The translations under genes were made by a program, and so were the position numbers. A model generated the notes under the pieces. It worked only from the letters and a program-made list of their open reading frames with translations. It was not told where the DNA came from and searched no databases. This document shows, piece after piece, positions 13,710 to 26,353 of a stretch of DNA of 64,000 nucleotides (its first letter is position 1; each line of letters starts with the position of its first letter). The DNA is taken from assembly GCA_964007475.1 (NCBI GenBank), contig OZ023273.1, positions 1,860,001-1,924,000 of the forward strand, given 5' to 3'. The DNA comes from Hybos culiciformis. Its lineage: Eukaryota > Arthropoda > Insecta > Diptera > Hybotidae.

Positions 13710-14030
13710 ATCTATAAGTTCTAGCATTGAGTAATGATATTGATAAGAGGGTCAGAATTCATACAAGTAAATTTCAAATTTTTTTTTCTAATAACTCAAA
13801 AATGAAGACAATATTATCAATGTATTGAATAAATATTTCACACTCAAGTGTGTTTATTCTTAATACAATAATAAAAATAATAAAATTAAGAATAAACACA
13901 TTTGAGTTAAAAAAAAATTACCCAATACATTGAAAATATTGTCATAATTTTTGAGTTATTTAGAAAAAAATTTACTTGTATGAATTCTGTCCCTCTTATA
14001 AATATTATTACTCAATGGTTCTAGTTATAT
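13710..14030. repeat. foldback (long inverted repeat) element
   Basis: About 150-nt arms (from ~13713 and to ~14029) are inverted copies of each other around a short A/T-rich centre near 13866-13884. Arm landmarks: AAGAGGGTCAGAATTCATAC on the left against its complement with one change on the right, and ATTGAGTAATGATATT against its near-complement. It is probably a MITE or foldback transposon. Divergence between the arms suggests age. No convincing target duplication was seen. Confidence 0.6.
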
Positions 14031-17000
14031 ATAAAAACAATCGCTTGTAAGACTATCTACTGTCCAGTATCCAAAAACTGAAACAATTTAACAAATTCAC
14101 AAACAAATTCAAAATTTTATATATATTAAAGTAATTATTTAAATTAAAAATATGTTTTTTATAACATATTTTCATTATAAAAATTAATAAAACATTTTTT
14201 GTTTTTTCAGTGCTACAAAGCAACGCAATATACTATTCCGACCATACCGTTAGCATTTTATAAGAATATGTATTAAAAAAAAAATTTCTATTAAAGAAAA
14301 CAATAAATTTATTTCTTAAAAAAAAAAAAAAAAAAAATGTATAATCAGTGATTTCGTATCTGTGGCCGGTGTTGGATGTGATTTATATTAAGGAAGACAT
14401 ATTATACAAAATAAATAAAAAAATAAAAAAATGTTTTAAAACAAAATTTATAAACTCGATTTTAAAGTGCGGATTTATTTTTTTTATTGTTTGTTGTATG
14501 TATGTTTATTATCAAAAAAATTCCCGAAATTTGGAAAAACGTGTTTCCTTTCCTGTTTTTTTTTTTTTTTTTTTTTTTTTAATTTTTAAATTTTTGCATT
14601 TTTATTTCTTCGAAGGATAAAACTGATAAACCTTTTGATTAAAAATATATAAAAAAAAAAAAAAAGAAACCGAATTTTTATAACTTTTTTTGTGAATTAT
14701 GATTGTGATCCTGTTTTAAGTGTCTCTGTTTTAATCAAAAAAAAATTATAAACATATACTATACATCTATTTGGATAGAATAAAATAAAATAATGATATT
14801 TTCATAACGAAAAAAGAATTGAAGAAAAAAAAAAAATCAACATTAAGTTTGCGGGTAAAAAAAAAAAAAAACAAAATATTTTTTTTTAACTTTTTTATTT
14901 TTAGATACTTAAATATTTATTCAAATGATACAAATGTTTACATTATTTGTTAGAAAACCATTATTCGGAGTTGTTAAAATAATTTTTGTTTTTGTTTTAA
15001 TATTCTCTGTGTACAAAATATATCTATCTTAGCTAACGTAAAACTTTTTTTGAACTTAAACAACACTACACAGGCAACAACACACTGTGCAAGTTCGCTA
15101 TTCAGCATAGTTAACACTGTTAACAGGCCACTAGACTGGAATTAACCATGCTATTGCTTGAGACATTTGAAAATAAAAATTAGAATAAAAAAAAATTATA
15201 AAAACATGTAAATGTAAAGCATAAAAATTTAATTTCATTCAACGCTTGTTTTCGCTTTCATTGGAGTTCTAAAACGTGCATAAATTAGAATATAGTTTAC
15301 GAAAAATGTACGGAAAAAAAATTATATATATATTCAGTTTTGCCGAACTCTTTCATTTGAAACCAAAACCGGTTAAATTAGCTTTGTATTAAGATGGGAA
15401 ATGGTGCCCCAAATATGACTTTGAATGCCTCTAGCTCGGGAACTAAAGAGAGTTATAGAAAACTAAAAATGGGATTAGACATAGTTTGTGGGATACTTTC
15501 GATTAAGTCGGAAGGAAAAACGATTAGGTCACCAGGAAAAAAAAATTAGAAATGCACTAGAACGATTTTACTTAAATCCTATGTGAAACTGGTCTATATT
15601 TCTTTTAAAAAATATATATATAAAAATTCTGGCCGCCTCCGATTACTTAGTGGTAAATAGTTCAATACCGCATATGAGAATGTTTGGCGCAATTTAATTT
15701 TTAGAAGCCGATTTTGCGTTTTTAGAAACAAATTTAAACAAAAATACTCTTTTGACATTCATAAGTAAGGTAGAGAGTATTCTTATTCCTATGAAAGAGT
15801 ATATATTTCACTCTTGTGGCGTCCTCTTAAAATACACAAAAATTTAATTTAAATTTGCGCAATTTTATTTTCATTGTTTTTCTGTATACACAATATTCAA
15901 TCGTCATAATATTAATAGTAAAAGAAATTAATATAAATAATAATAATAAAAAAAAACACAAATAATATAAAAAAAAATCATTTCCAGCTAGCTCTATAAA
16001 ACTTCGATAACAGTTTCATTGAGAAAAGTCAAAAGGTCAGAAACGCATTTGATAATAAAATATATATTATTCAGTTTTGTTTATTTTTGTGTGAAAAAAA
16101 AAATAAATTGATTCAAAAAATTGATTTTTTTTCTAATTAAATTAAAAAAAAAAATTTATTACACCGGCAATTTTATGTGAAATTTTGAGCTGATCATAAT
16201 TATTATTCTATGAAAATAGTTCCAGTCAGTATAGGGGAAAACCAAAATAAGGAAATAATAATATAAAATTTTAAAATAATTTTTAAAATCGTTTGCTTTA
16301 TAAAACTATATACGTGTGCGTTAACTCAACCACTTTGTGGTTTTTCCATTGGATTTATCATATATGAATAATTTAAGGGTATTTTTATGGTACACCTAAT
16401 GTGACTTGCATACTCGCATAAATGATATTTCATTGAACACTATTAATGCACATGCACATTGTATTGAAAGAACACATAGAACTTGAAATAATTTTTCCAT
16501 ATTTATTATAATGATCGAAACGTATAGAATAGATCCTTCCAATATAAAAACAACAGATAACGTGGCGTCAGAAAAGTTATTTTGTTATAAATAAGTACAC
16601 AAGTTTTGAAAATTTACATATATGTTTAAAACTAATAAACAATTTCTAAAGATTTTATTTCCTATATATATATATAGGAAATTGATTAAATTCAATGTCA
16701 TGTAAAATTCCAGTGAAATTGATAACATCGAGCTGCACGAAGCATTCAATTATTATAGAACTATTATTGCAAGTGCATTTTCTATATTTTTGTTGTATCG
16801 TTTGTTGTACTTGTATGCATCATGTAAAAAATATAAATAAATTGTAAATTAAACGTGTGTATAATTTTTCACTTCCCTTATGTACAAATGTTAAGCAGGA
16901 TCTTTATATAAATTAAGGATTGCACGACATCAGGGGTTCTTGTCACCAAGTTAGTCGCGCTTTATATAGAATTATAACTTCAGGTATAAATTAAAAATAA

Positions 17001-17770
17001 ATATATATATTTACGTAACACTCATAAAAAGAGTTTTTTTTTTTCACAAGAAAATTTTTAACATCATTATTAGTTATGTATATTTATATATATTCAAATT
17101 TTATTAACTTATTACTGCCGAAAATAATATAACACGTTTTTTATGCAATAATTAGAAGCACGTCTTATTTATTCAGTAAACATGTGAATTGAATTATTTA
17201 AATTATATAATATTGAATCATCGAAAATTAATCATTTTTAGTTTCCATATGTTATTGAGATGTAAAATTTATCTCCAGAATAAATCTGATAATTTTCTTT
17301 TATGATATTATTGATGTAATTATTCATTAAAACTTAAAAATTTTGTTTGTTTTTTTAATATTTGATTAATATCAATTTTAAGGACTTCTTAAGTTTTTTT
17401 TTCTTGAATCGATATGGAAAGTTCTAATCTAAATCCTGGTAAGAATAAATGATTTAACAACGAAAGGGAAAATTTTAATTTATTAGTTTATCAGTTTTGT
17501 GGATATACATAACATAATGCATAAGTTAAGTGTATATGTACAAATATACAGTTTGTATTAATTACGTTTAGAAATAATTTTTTCAGTAATGCTTAATGCA
17601 GATGTATGTACTACCAACCCGAATTCACGTTACATATTTATGTACACATACATATACATGTATATTTGTATTATACAAATATTATATACAAATATATAAA
17701 TTATTTTATATTATATTCTCTTTCTGGATGGAAGTTAATTTATCTAAATTCCTATTCACATTGTCTGATT
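14031..17770. other. gene-free AT-rich stretch
   Basis: Poly-A/T tracts dominate. Slightly G+C-richer islands at about 15060-15160 and 15350-15560 may be dispersed repeat fragments but show no ends or coding potential that I can support. The ORF at 14348-14620 is low complexity. Confidence 0.5.
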
Positions 17771-17970
17771 NNNNNNNNNNNNNNNNNNNNNNNNNNNNNN
17801 NNNNNNNNNNNNNNNNNNNNNNNNNNNNNNNNNNNNNNNNNNNNNNNNNNNNNNNNNNNNNNNNNNNNNNNNNNNNNNNNNNNNNNNNNNNNNNNNNNNN
17901 NNNNNNNNNNNNNNNNNNNNNNNNNNNNNNNNNNNNNNNNNNNNNNNNNNNNNNNNNNNNNNNNNNNNNN
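17771..17970. other. assembly gap, 200 N
   Basis: Exactly 200 N, a conventional scaffolding gap of unknown true size. It abuts a satellite array, a typical cause of such breaks. Confidence 0.98.
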
Positions 17971-20380
17971 CAAGTTGGACCAAAGCCCACCCAATATTCC
18001 CCTATTCCAGGAATTTCCATACCAGTCTTCTGGCATGTTCAAAATCCTCCTGAAAAAAAAAAAAAAAAATTTTTTGTATGGCAGCTACCACAACCAGGCC
18101 AGGGACACTCATGTTGCTTTGACCCAAGTTGGACCAAAGCCCACCCAATATTCCCCTATTCCAGGAATTTCCATACCAGTCTTCTGGCATGTTCAAAATC
18201 CTCCTGAAAAAAAAAAAATTAAATAAAATTTCAAAATTTTTGTATGGCAGCTATCACAACCCGGCCAGGGACACTAATGCCACTTTGGCCCAAGTTGGAC
18301 CAAAGCCCACCCAATATTCCCCCATTCGAGGATTTTCGATACCAGTCTTATGGCATGTTCAAAATCCTCCTGAAAAAAAAAAAAAAAAAAAATCGAAATT
18401 CCTGAAATGGGGGAATATTGGGTGGGCTTTGGTCCAACTTGGGCCAAAGTGGCATTAGTGTCCCTGGCCTGGTTGTGATAGCTGCCATACAAAAATTAAA
18501 AAATGTAAAAAATATTCTATGGCTGACACATTCTATGGCTGGCTTACAAAAATTTAGAATTTTTTTTTTCTGCAGGATTTTGAACATGCCAGAAGACTGG
18601 TATCGAAATTCCTGAAATGGGGGAATATTGGGTGGGCTTTGGTCCAACTTGGGCCAAAGTGGCATTAGTGTCCCTGGCCGGGTTGTGATAGCTGCCATAC
18701 AAAAATTTTGAAATTTTATTTAATTTTTTTTTTCAGGAGGATTTTGAACATGCCAGAAGACTGGTATGGAAATTCCTGGAATAGGGGAATATTGGGTGGG
18801 CTTTGATCCAACTTGGGCCAAAGCGGCATTAGTGTCCCTGGCCTGGTTGTGATAGCTGCCATACAAAAATTTTCGAATTTTATTATTTTTTTTTTTTTTC
18901 AGGAGGATTTTGAACATGCCAGAAGACTGGTATGGAAATTCCTGGAATAGGGGAATATTGGGTGGGCTTTGGTCCAACTTGGGCCAAAGCAACATGAGTG
19001 TCCCGGGCCTGGTTGTGGTAGCTGCCATACAAAAATTTTTATTTTTTTTTTTTTTCAGGAGGATTTTGAACATGCCAGAAGACTGGTATCGAAATTCCTC
19101 GAATGGGGGAATATTGGTTGGGCTTTGATCCAACTTGAGCCAAAGTGGCATTAGTGTCCCTGGCCTGGTTGTGATAGCTGCCATACAAAAATTAAAAAAT
19201 ATAAAAAATATTCTATGGCTGACACATTCTATGGCTGGCTTACAAAAATTTAGAATTTTTTTTTTCTGCAGGATTTTGAACATGCCAGAAGACTGGTATC
19301 GAAATTCCTGGAATGGGGGAATATTGGGTGGGCTTTGGTCCAACTTGGGCCAAAGTGGCATTAGTGTCCCTGGCCGGGTTGTGATAGCTGCCATACAAAA
19401 ATTTTCGAATTTTATTTAATTTTTTTTTTTCAGGAGGATTTTGAACATGCCAGAAGACTGGTATCGAAATTCCTGAAATGGGGGAATATTGGGTGGGCTT
19501 TGGTCCAACTTGGGCCAAAGTGGCATTAGTGTCCCTGGCCGGGTTGTGATAGCTGCCATACAAAAATTTTGAAATTTTATTTAATTTTTTTTTTCAGGAG
19601 GATTTTGAACATGCCAGAAGACTGGTATGGAAATTCCTGGAATAGGGGAATATTGGGTGGGCTTTGATCCAACTTGGGCCAAAGCGGCATTAGTGTCCCT
19701 GGCCTGGTTGTGATAGCTGCCATACAAAAATTTTCGAATTTTATTATTTTTTTTTTTTTTCAGGAGGATTTTGAACATGCCAGAAGACTGGTATGGAAAT
19801 TCCTGGAATAGGGGAATATTGGGTGGGCTTTGGTCCAACTTGGGCCAAAGCAACATGAGTGTCCCGGGCCTGGTTGTGGTAGCTGCCATACAAAAATTTT
19901 TATTTTATTTTTTTTTTCAGGAGGATTTTGAACATGCCAGAAGACTGGTATCGAAATTCCTGGAATGGGGGAATATTGGGTGGGCTTTGGTCCAACTTGG
20001 GCCAAAGCAACATGAGTGTCGCGGGCCTGGTTGTGGTAGCTGCCATACAAAAATTTTTATTTTATTTTTTTTTTCAGGAGGATTTTGAACATGCCAGAAG
20101 ACTGGTATCGAAATTCCTGGAATGGGGGAATATTGGGTGGGCTTTGGTCCAACTTGGGCCAAAGCAACATGAGTGTCCCTGGCCTGGTTGAGGTAGCTGC
20201 CATACAAATTTTTTTTTTTTTTTTTTTTTCAGGAGGATTTTGAACATGCCAGAAGACTGGTATCGAAAATCCTCGAATGGGGGAATATTGGTTGGGCTTT
20301 GATCCAACTTGAGCCAAAGTGGCATTAGTGTCCCTGCACTGGTTGTGATAGCTGCCATACAAAAATTAAAAATTATTAAA
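17971..20380. repeat. satellite array of ~157-bp monomers with an internal orientation switch
   Basis: A monomer of about 155-167 bp is repeated roughly 14 times. Landmarks on the + strand in the main block are: T-tract then CAGGAGGATTTTGAACATGC, GGGGGAATATTGGGTGGGC, GTGTCCCTGGCC, and GCTGCCATACAAAAATT. From 17971 to ~18390 monomers run in the opposite orientation; from ~18395 to ~20365 they run in the orientation just described. Two longer units (~18500 and ~19195) carry the insert TTCTATGGCTGACACATTC, implying a higher-order repeat of about 0.7 kb. Long apparent ORFs across it arise from the repeat itself and are not genes. Confidence 0.92.
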
Positions 20381-20515
20381 AATTTCGTTTGCGCAACTTT
20401 TATGGCTGGCAATTTATGGCTAACTTCGCACACTGCCATACCGAAAATTAAAATAAAAAAAAAATTTCGTTTGCGCAACTTTTATGGCTGGCAATTTATG
20501 GCTAACTTCACCCAC
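20381..20515. repeat. two direct copies of a ~53-bp unit at the array edge
   Basis: The unit containing TTTGCGCAACTTTTATGGCT and GGCAATTTATGGCTAACTTC occurs at 20381-20433 and again at 20463-20515, offset 82 bp. It shares TATGGCTGGC with the longer satellite variants and looks like an edge variant of the array. Confidence 0.75.
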
Positions 20516-20533
20516 ATTTCACATTGTCTGATT

Positions 20534-23301
20534 CATATGCATTGCACACTTACTGAACACCTGGCAATCACAGAAATAAGCAGCCTGATTGACTGTTTAT
20601 GATAGTTTTATCTTAGTTTTCACTATTAAGTGTGGAATTTCTGAGGAAAGGTATGACGATATTTTGATTTAATTTATTTAGTTTGATTTTTTATTCTTAT
20701 AAAGCTTACACTGTATTTAAATACAAATATGTACAAGATAAAAAATTATTTATGTTTGTCTCTATAGCTTATCTCTTAAATATTTTCGAAGAAATTTATG
20801 AAATAATAATTAATATATGTATATGTACCTATACTGTTAGAAATATCGAACGAACATTTATTATTCTAAGGATTTGTATGAAATAAGTAATATAAGAATT
20901 ACCAATTATATATAAAACAATTATTAACTTGATGAAAAAAGAAAAAAATAAGAAATGAAATTATATTTTCTGTACATTTTAAAGCTTTTCAAATTATTGG
21001 TAGATTCACAAAAAAAAGAAAGAAACTAATTCATTATTCAAATATATATCTTCAAATTTATTCTTCAAACTTTATCTGGCGTAAACATTTAATATTTATT
21101 TTTAAATTAATTAAGAATTTAGAGAATTTATTTAATTTACATTTTTAAATCATCGATAAACTGAACCGGCTTTCTTGCATAATTATATAATTGGCCATCG
21201 TTAATTGATATGTTTCGTTGTCTAGATACACAAAACACAACCAATTTTAAAAAATACGAGACATGACGAGACATTAATTTTCTTTTAATGTCTCTTCTTT
21301 TTTAATTAAAAAGTTGCAGAGATTGCAAAAAAAAAAAACACAAAAAAAAAAAACTCCAATAAAAAAGTTTTAAAAAAATCTTTAATATTAGGTAGATATA
21401 AATATATTGTATGTGTAGAAATTTATTTACGTTGTCCAAAACATAATATCATATTATTTCTGATTTTATTACTATGGCACAATGCGAACAGAAAAAAGTA
21501 AGTATTCAAGGTGGCAGGTGGAAAAATGTTTTCTTTTTGAAAATTAAAGTTTTTTCTTTGAATGGGCTTGGCTTATGATTCAAACTTCTGATTATGATTA
21601 TTATTTGTATCGAAATTTAATTTGCAGCCCACTTCTTTAGCTTAGATGAAAAAGCTTCAATTTCAAAGACTTAGCAGTTTAATAGTTATATAAATGGGTT
21701 AGAGGTATGGGTAAAGATATAGTTACCTGTATTTCAAAGAGCTAAATTAAAATTCATTCTGAACTGAGAACTTGATATATCAACCTTCACCACATTGGCT
21801 TGATATAAGAAACTTTTTGTAATATAATAATAATATCTTATGAGGGTAAAAATAGAAAAATAATATAATTACTTGAATTTTTCGTAGACTTAAATTAATA
21901 ACAAAAAATTGTATCCTTGTATTCCTGCATATATATTTATATAATAAAGTAACGAGAGTGTGAATTCTTAAATGCACATTAATAACAGCAAAATTATATG
22001 GTATATATATCATCAATTATATTCATGAAGACTTAATTTTATAAAATTTTTTGTTATAATGAAGATTTCCGTTCTCATTGTTAAAATTTTGAAATAACAA
22101 TATTAAATCTTCAAATAAATTTTTAAGATAAATTTCTTACTTAATTGAATTCAATTTCTTGAATACAATGTGATATTCATAAAATTATCCTTCCCAAGAG
22201 GTCATATTATTTTTATACTATGTACATTTTTTGGCAAAAAAAAATAAAGTTTGATAAAATAGAAGCAGTAATTTCATTTAAATATATTTCTAAAAATTAA
22301 AAAAAACTTTTTGTAAATGTATTTTACATACATAAATGCTGTATACCTATAAATTATGTATGCACAAAGTACATTCTTATATTTTAATTGAATTTGTTGT
22401 CAACATAAAATATTTAAAATTATTAGGATATTTTTTCGGCAAATTAAGATCTTGATAAAAATATGTCCGTCGAACAATGGGAAATAATTATTTGGACTCA
22501 ATTCGTTTCATATATATACTGTTCAATTTATCGCTCAAAAAATGTCCTCTTCTCTGAACCAGAAAGATTCATTTTATCAGAAATTCATTTTATCGCAGCT
22601 GACGTAATTTATTGTACAAATTTCCTGATATATTTGGAGTAAACAATAATAACTCATGATGACCCCATATTAAATCTTCAATTTCGGACAATCTCAACAA
22701 TAAGATGCAGTGTCGCATTTTCGAGCTATAATGTCATACAAATCCATTATACCAAATTAAATCAATTATTTGCAGTCGAAAATAAAAATATTTTTTTATT
22801 AAACTTAAATTTTGTGAAGAATTAGATCAAAACCGCTTAAGGATTTTGTAAAATGAATTTTATTGAAGGTATTTATCTAGAAAATAAATATTTAGACTAT
22901 TTATCTAATAAATTAAATCTTCTTAGAATTTTGTTTTAAGAATATGGAATAAAATAATATTAAGTGTAGGTATTAGAATATGTCTCTTAAATTTTAATGT
23001 TTTAATAGGGGCGTTAATATATATATAGACTTAAAAGGGATCAAAAACTAGAAAATTGACAAATGTAAAGGTAAAAAGAATGTTGTAAAAAATGTATACT
23101 ATATTTAAAATTTAAAATTTTTTAATTTTCCCATTCAAATGAAATTAAAACTCCTAAAAATTATGAATTAAAATTTTGTTAAATAAAGTAAAAATCATAA
23201 AATATAAAAAAATTACCTGAAAAATGAATAAATTAATTTCAAATATTCTACTTTAGTTTATTTTCTAAAGTCGATTAAAACGAAAATAAAAATGTTCATT
23301 A
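20534..23301. other. gene-free AT-rich stretch
   Basis: No exon or RNA gene supported. ORFs at 20683-20886 and 21780-22016 have background composition. Confidence 0.5.
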
Positions 23302-23953
23302 TACGAGCCCTGCATCATAAGACCTCGTACGGGTTTTTTTTTTTGAGTTTGTTCTACTTTTTTCCAGTTTTCTCCAGTTTTGTATTTTTTTCGTTTAAAC
23401 CAACCTTTTTTAGGAGTTTTTGGTCTTTATAAAAAAAAATTTTTTTTAAGTTAAATTTTGAGAAAAAAATTATTTTCCAAAAGTCTACTTTTTCAACTTT
23501 TTTTATGGGCATCGCAGAAATTTTCGAAAGATGCATTTTGAAGGGCATTTGGGAGTAGTTAATTTTAGCTTTTTGGGTTTTGTCGATAAAATAAAGGAGA
23601 GAGCCAAAAAACGCCTTTGAAATTCGAAAAACAGGCCAAAATTGCTATTTTACTCTCTCCTTTATTTTATCGACAAAACCCAAAAGCTAAAATTAACTAC
23701 TCCCAAATGCCCTTCAAAATGCATCTTTCGAAAATTTCTGCGATGCCCATAAAAAAAGTTGAAAAAGTAGACTTTTGGAAAATAATTTTTTTCTCAAAAT
23801 TTAACTTAAAAAAAATTTTTTTTTATAAAGACCAAAAACTCCTAAAAAAGGTTGGTTTAAACGAAAAAAATACAAAACTGGAGAAAACTGGAAAAAACTA
23901 GAACAAACTCAAAAAAAAAAACCCGTACGAGGTCTTATGATGCAGGGCTCGTA
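23302..23953. mobile_element. near-perfect palindromic MITE (TA-flanked)
   Basis: Two 299-bp arms (23304-23602 and 23653-23951) are inverted copies with very few mismatches, separated by about 50 bp. The ends read CGAGCCCTGCATCATAAGAC and its complement, each flanked by TA, which fits a TA target duplication of a Tc1/mariner-type element; superfamily is inference. The two 64-aa-scale ORFs on opposite strands with the same protein sequence are a by-product of the palindrome. Transcription through it would give a ~300-bp hairpin RNA. Confidence 0.85.
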
Positions 23954-24905
23954 GTTTCGGACATTAATTCACTTTAACATTAATAAACTTTATTCCTTTA
24001 TAAGGTAGAAATAGTCAATTTTAAAACAAGCAGAAATTACAATTCACATTTTTTTTTACTTTAATTCATTTAACTAGTCATTAACTCTTTCAATTTTCAA
24101 TATCCGTTAACGAAACAATAATTACCTACATGTTCATTAAAAATCGAATTTGTAAATGCACTCTAATTTTCACGAACTATGTTTTTGAGAAATAACACAG
24201 TAATTAGGGACTAATAAAAATAAAATTGATTATGTGCAATAATTTTAATTGCATATTATTTTATTTGATTTTCTATTTAAAAAAAAATGATATTGTGCAA
24301 TACGATCATTAACTGACTGATGCAATACAAATTAAGTGTGAAATAATAAAAATATTTAATAAGTATCATAATACAATTTAAAAATGCATGTTGAGTTAAA
24401 GAAATTTCTATAAAAATTATTTAATAACTATAATATTGGAAAACTATCAGATAATATATTAAATAAAATTTTTCTTTACGTCTAATGTCATAGTTCTTAT
24501 TACCACTTCTAGGCCATTCAAAGACTATACTATTTAATGAAAAATTCTTTCATAACCATAATTCTATTAACTTGATTCTAATATAATCGAGAAGAAGAAA
24601 AAATAATTATTTAAGAAAATTATGTTCTTATCCATTTTCCAATTTAATAGATATAAAGTATATTTTATGAAATTTTTCATTGAAGCAAGAGCAACACAAT
24701 TCATAGTATTAATAAATAATTATTTTATAAATTTGATACAAAGTTGAGTTAAATACTATTTTTGTGATCAATTTAATTTATTTTAAACATATTAATAATT
24801 CAATAAAATCATTTAGTTCTGTATTCTAAAAAAAATATCAACTACCTGTAGAAAGTGAATTTCATTACAGTGTACAGTGTTTCTTTAAGGTTTTTGCGGT
24901 ATTGG
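23954..24905. other. gene-free AT-rich stretch
   Basis: Nothing recognised between the palindromic MITE and the hAT element. Confidence 0.5.
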
Positions 24906-25672
24906 CAGTGCTCGAAGTGAGGCGTGATGGGGTGGGATGCCATCCCGGTACTTCTAAATAATTCTAAACTCATCCCACCACTTCTTAGGATGGAAAAAAC
25001 CATCCCGGAACATATTTTTTGAAATTTTAAATAATTTTTTTATGAATTTTAAAAATTTTTATCAAAAAGAAATTAAAAATAATTTTAAATGAGACTTTTA
25101 AAATTCAAATAGTAAATAGTAGATATTTGGGTTACTAATTGGCCATGTAGTTATTTTTTTTTACAATTTTCGCAGTTTTCGTAAATTTCAATTTTTTCCC
25201 GATCAAATTTTGAATATTCTCTATCTTTAGTTAACTTCCAAATTTTGTTTAAATAAAAAAAATAAAAAAAATAAAAATTTAAAAACAGCAGGAGATATAA
25301 AAGCGGATAGAGAAGAGCATTTGAATGAATGAACTTAGCACATTAAGCCAAGATAGGACATTACAGGAGCCCAATACTTTAAAGTTCCTAGATTACCAGG
25401 CAGAAACACAATGGTGTGAAAAACATTTTTAGAAACATATAAATATAACAGTTAAAGAAAGTGGACATGTTCTATTTGCAGTTCATTAAATGATTAAGGA
25501 ACAACAAAGACGCAACGCAAGGGTTGAAGCTGGTAAAATTAAAATAAAGTTGTTTGGATGAGTCATTTTTCTACTAAAAAAGGAAAAAGCGATGAAACCC
25601 CCACGAGCCTCAACCTGCTCTTAAATTTTTTTTAACCATCCCACCACTTTTACCCTGCCACTTCGACCACTG
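24906..25672. mobile_element. non-autonomous hAT transposon, 767 bp
   Basis: Terminal inverted repeats CAGTGCTCGAAGTG (left) and CAGTGGTCGAAGTG (right, on the complement) match the hAT consensus CAGTGnTC. A perfect 8-bp duplication GGTATTGG lies directly outside both ends (24898-24905 and 25673-25680), the hAT target-site length. Further inward both ends carry GGTGGGATG. The interior has no transposase-like ORF. The intact duplication indicates a fairly recent insertion. Confidence 0.88.
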
Positions 25673-25680
25673 GGTATTGG

Positions 25681-26353
25681 TCATTAAATCGATATTATGT
25701 TGATATCGATTCAATCTAAGTATGAATGCTGTTAAAGTATATATACTTACTTTAATACGCTTTGTTTCATGCAATGTTAAATAAGTATTTATTTTTTGAT
25801 GTTTTTCTAGTCGATCGCATATCAGTACAGTTATTGTGTTGATATGAAATACTGAAAAATTTTTCACATTTTCATAATAGGGTTGACGAGTTACAACTAA
25901 TTATAATATATTTATCTCGAAAAGTTAAAATAAAAACAATATAAAATGACATTTTAACAAATAAATAAAGTATTTTATACTGACAAGTTTATAAAATAAA
26001 GATGATAAAAATCTGAAATGCAAGGTATATCTTTAGTTTAGCCGGCAACTCGTAAACAAAATAAAAACCTAATAATTATTATTATAAATTGAGTTACTTA
26101 TAAATAATAACTTAACATAAAATTTTTATAGTTAAAACAAAAACTGAACATACAAAAATAATTTTAAAATTGTCACAGCCTTACGTAAAATATAATACCT
26201 AGTTTCGATTTTTAAAATGCCTTTACTTTAATTTCAGATAAAGAAACTAAATTCAACATTTATATTGGAAAACAAAAAAAAATTGAATCTTAAAGTATTT
26301 TCCCTTCAAAAAATTGTTTGGACTTATATATATAAAATTAAAAAATCACAAAT
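25681..26353. other. upstream region of the SLC7 transporter gene
   Basis: AT-rich; it presumably holds the promoter and 5' UTR of the gene starting at 26354. No specific element can be pointed to. Confidence 0.4.

Noticed and set aside
14348..14620. 90-aa plus-strand ORF
   Set aside because: Dominated by Lys/Ile/Phe runs from A/T homopolymers; no motif.
17596..20362. Many long ORFs on both strands repeating GPKPTQYSPIPG-like peptides
   Set aside because: They follow the satellite monomer period, run through the N gap or homopolymers, and occur on both strands; they are translations of the repeat, not genes.
21475..21500. Possible first exon ATG...GAACAGAAAAAA|GTAAGT
   Set aside because: Only eight codons with a donor; no downstream exon joins it, and such motifs arise by chance.
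23354..23901. Two ORFs on opposite strands with the same 64-residue Lys-rich product
   Set aside because: A direct consequence of the near-perfect palindrome; no known domain and extreme A/T-driven composition.
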